Of a stretch of DNA of 64,000 nucleotides, positions 62,419-64,000 are shown piece after piece. The position numbers and the translations under genes are program-made. The notes under the pieces are model-generated. The model ran no database searches and was not told the origin of the DNA. It was given only the letters and a program-made list of their open reading frames with translations. Each line of letters starts with the position of its first letter. The first letter of the stretch is position 1. Source of the stretch: Trebouxia sp. TZW2008 (lineage: Eukaryota > Chlorophyta > Trebouxiophyceae > Trebouxiales > Trebouxiaceae); contig BDIU01000160.1 in assembly GCA_002118135.1 (NCBI GenBank), positions 186,001-250,000 of the forward strand, in the 5' to 3' direction.

Positions 62419-62643
62419 GACAGAGATTCTGACACTGCCGGTGACACTCCTACTGACAGTGACACTGACGATGCCATTTGCAACAAGATCCCCAGTGACA
62501 TGTCAGGCTCTGGCAAGACAACGCCACAGAGACACCGCAAAAGGACATGCGATGACAGGGACAAAATTGTGTTTGGGTGTACTGATGATACTGTGCAACC
62601 ACAGATCAAGCGACAACACAAGAAGATCATTGAAATGTCATGA
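61878..62643 (+). CDS. NOPCHAP1: NOPCHAP1-like (C12orf45) snoRNP assembly cofactor
   Basis: Two exons (61878-61968 and 62042-62643) join in phase 1 into 230 residues. The human protein bridges the R2TP AAA+ ATPases RUVBL1/2 and NOP58 in box C/D snoRNP assembly. Matching blocks occur in the same order: RRLLNAKGPEQ, then VLAQLRNFLPQLQSANEEL, then an I-E-D segment, then VQMDIACGVVDLK, and an acidic Ser/Asp tract. The C terminus is basic (HRKRTCDDRD, KRQHKKI), as expected for a nuclear protein. The acidic tract contains 13 Ser codons in a row at 62380-62418, twelve AGC and one AGT, a trinucleotide repeat. The ATG at 61878 is chosen because the second exon has no usable in-frame ATG before the conserved block. 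Confidence 0.75.
62380..62418 (+). repeat. (AGC)n trinucleotide repeat coding for poly-Ser
   Basis: Twelve AGC codons and one AGT in frame inside the NOPCHAP1-like gene. The near-absence of synonymous change suggests recent slippage and length variation. Confidence 0.95.
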
Positions 62644-63213
62644 GGAGTGAGTGTAAGCACGTCAGTATGCCTGCAGCGTCACTGCATCATGCCCAGAGCT
62701 TCTGCACGCCTGGATGTTTCTGGCTTTTGTGTCACTCCTTCCAGGCAGCATCAAGCTCGTCAATCTTGTTCATATATCAAGTCAATTGGCATAAGACCAA
62801 AATTTGATGATCAACTGCAGTGCAAAGTAGGGGTTTTGCTGAGACTCGTAAGCAAGCAGAGCTGTGTAATATAGAACTTGCACGAGGGCTGCTGCTACTG
62901 CAGCACAGCTGGGTTTTCGTGCATGCACTAGCCACTTCGAAAATTAGTAAAATTGTGCATGCCAAGGAACCAGCAGCAAGCCAGCAGGATGACAGCCTTC
63001 CGTAGTGTTTCATGGCTCATGAAAGCAATGAGATCACACCTTTCCGCGTAGAATTTAAATTCGAGTCATGCAACAACTTCCGTCTTGTCCGATTGAACAA
63101 ACGCTCGCCTGACGTCGCGTCTGACGATCGTTCGCGATCGTTCAAGCCTGATCACGTGAAGCGTCACAAGATGTCCGCGAGTTGGACTTGCTGATCAATT
63201 TATCCGTCCAAAG
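62644..63213. promoter_or_regulatory. Intergenic region with bZIP-type motifs before the TPR gene
   Basis: 570 bp. It holds TGACGTC at 63110-63116 (CRE-like bZIP core), overlapping palindromes GACGATCGTTCGCGATCGTT nearby, and a G-box CACGTG at 63153-63158, 56 bp before the next start codon. A 60-residue open frame at 63012-63194 covers the motifs and was not called. Confidence 0.5.
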
Positions 63214-64000
63214 ATGTCTCTTAAGACTCAGAACTGTTCATGGCGATCTCAGCTTTACACGCTGGCGCTCCTGTGCTTTCTCATACGCATGGGCGCGCAC
63301 GGCCAGCTGCGGCAGCAGGTACACAGCTACACGTTTCACCAGCAGAACGCGATGACAAAGACATGCTGGTTGAGTTGAGACAGTCGTTCTATGTCTGATT
63401 GTCAGCTTGTGAGTCTAGAGACGTGCCATGCTGACCAATCAGGTCTTGTGCAGGCCCCAAGCTTGCAGCAGCAGGAGCAGTCAGCTACAGACCTGCGAGC
63501 TCAAATCAAGCATGACCTTACCAACCCGAACTTGCATCTGCAGCTTGCTACAGTGTTGCACGGGCTTGATCAGCAACATCCAAACGGTGGCAGGCGTATT
63601 CCTGAGGCAGAAAAGGCATACAGGTTGGCACTTGTGTAGATCTGTGAGCAAGATGACGGTGCCACATGGCCCTGCAAACCTACACTGTACAAAGATGACA
63701 GTGCTGCATGCCTCTGCACAAGTACAAAGAGGAGTGCTATATGTCCTCGCAACGAGGCACTACATAGAAGCGTGTTACACTTGTAATGCAAGTACTGACA
63801 GTGATGCATGCTGGATGTTTGGAATGCCTGCACAGGGAAGCAATCCGGCTTACCTCGCCACAGGCTGGTGTGGGATTGTACACAAACCTGGGTGCCTTAC
63901 TGATGGGTTCAGGCCGCATTGCAGATTGTCTCACAGCCCTGCAGACGGGCATTGATCTCGCACATGAATACCAGCAGACTGATTCAGCCCTGGTACGCTG
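63214..64000 (+). CDS. Signal-peptide TPR-like protein (partial, cut by right edge)
   Basis: Exons 63214-63318, 63454-63623 and 63836-64000+ join in frame. The first 31 residues form a signal peptide or anchor: a polar start, the hydrophobic core LYTLALLCFLIRMGA, then AHGQ as a possible cleavage site. The rest shows tetratricopeptide-like helices: LRAQIKHDLTNPNLHLQLAT, then EAEKAYREAIRL and GLYTNLGALLMGSGRIADCL. This places the repeats in the secretory lumen or outside the cell, where TPR proteins include prolyl hydroxylase-like and glycosyltransferase-associated factors. The catalytic part, if any, lies beyond the window. Confidence 0.6.

Noticed and set aside
62358..62660. Minus-strand poly-Leu open frame
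   Set aside because: It is the antisense reading of the AGC repeat.

Overview
The window is nuclear DNA of a unicellular green plant, most likely a chlorophyte of the Trebouxiophyceae type. The evidence is very intron-dense genes, 3' splice sites that are almost always TGCAG, a plant-type B3 transcription factor, a probable plastid-targeted bacterial-type YchF, a plant-type CAX exchanger and the standard genetic code (TAA, TAG and TGA all end genes). The species cannot be named from sequence alone. A TTLL9-type tubulin glutamylase suggests an ancestry, and perhaps a life stage, with flagella. No tRNA, rRNA, transposon, CRISPR or prokaryotic element was seen. All gene models were built by eye by joining exons in frame.

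Layout. (1) 126-286, minus: first exon of a possible ATP23-like gene, cut by the left edge. (2) 863-37091, plus: one enormous VPS13-family bridge-like lipid-transfer protein gene filling more than half of the window. It encodes an N-terminal hydrophobic segment, the chorein start, the long RBG groove region, VAB repeats, a disordered linker, two C2 domains, the VPS13_C/ATG2_C region, a PH-like domain and a Q/S-rich tail. (3) 37503-39715, minus: MORN-repeat protein with a C-terminal EF-hand-like region, 8 exons. (4) 39951-40346, plus: 82-residue GON7-like microprotein. (5) 41260-42290, minus: B3 transcription factor with a degenerate AP2-like tail and a GC-AG intron. (6) 42961-44646, plus: disordered protein with a UAP56-binding motif (UIEF/UIF-like mRNA export adaptor). 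(7) 45314-47481, plus: CCDC174-like protein. (8) 48267-51291, minus: CAX Ca2+/H+ exchanger, 525 residues. (9) 51555-52252, plus: plastid-type cysteine-rich (DnaJ zinc-finger-like) protein. (10) 53545-57532, minus: organellar YchF ATPase. (11) 57913-61364, plus: TTLL9-like polyglutamylase. (12) 61878-62643, plus: NOPCHAP1-like R2TP/box C/D snoRNP cofactor. (13) 63214-64000, plus: start of a signal-peptide TPR protein cut by the right edge.

The genes do not form one pathway. Several serve RNA biogenesis (GON7-like, UIEF-like, CCDC174, NOPCHAP1, YchF), two serve membranes (VPS13, CAX), and two may be cytoskeletal or flagellar (TTLL9, MORN/EF-hand). Most neighbours are head-to-head over 235-670 bp (shared promoters) or tail-to-tail.

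The most unusual structural signal is the repeated local duplication of exons and splice sites inside introns. YchF carries two decayed upstream exon copies, one with an in-frame stop, and an eight-unit minisatellite that ends exactly at its 3' splice site. CCDC174 carries a duplicated exon start. In each case the transcript-upstream copy is the decayed one. A second unusual signal is a predicted membrane anchor at the very N terminus of the VPS13-like protein.
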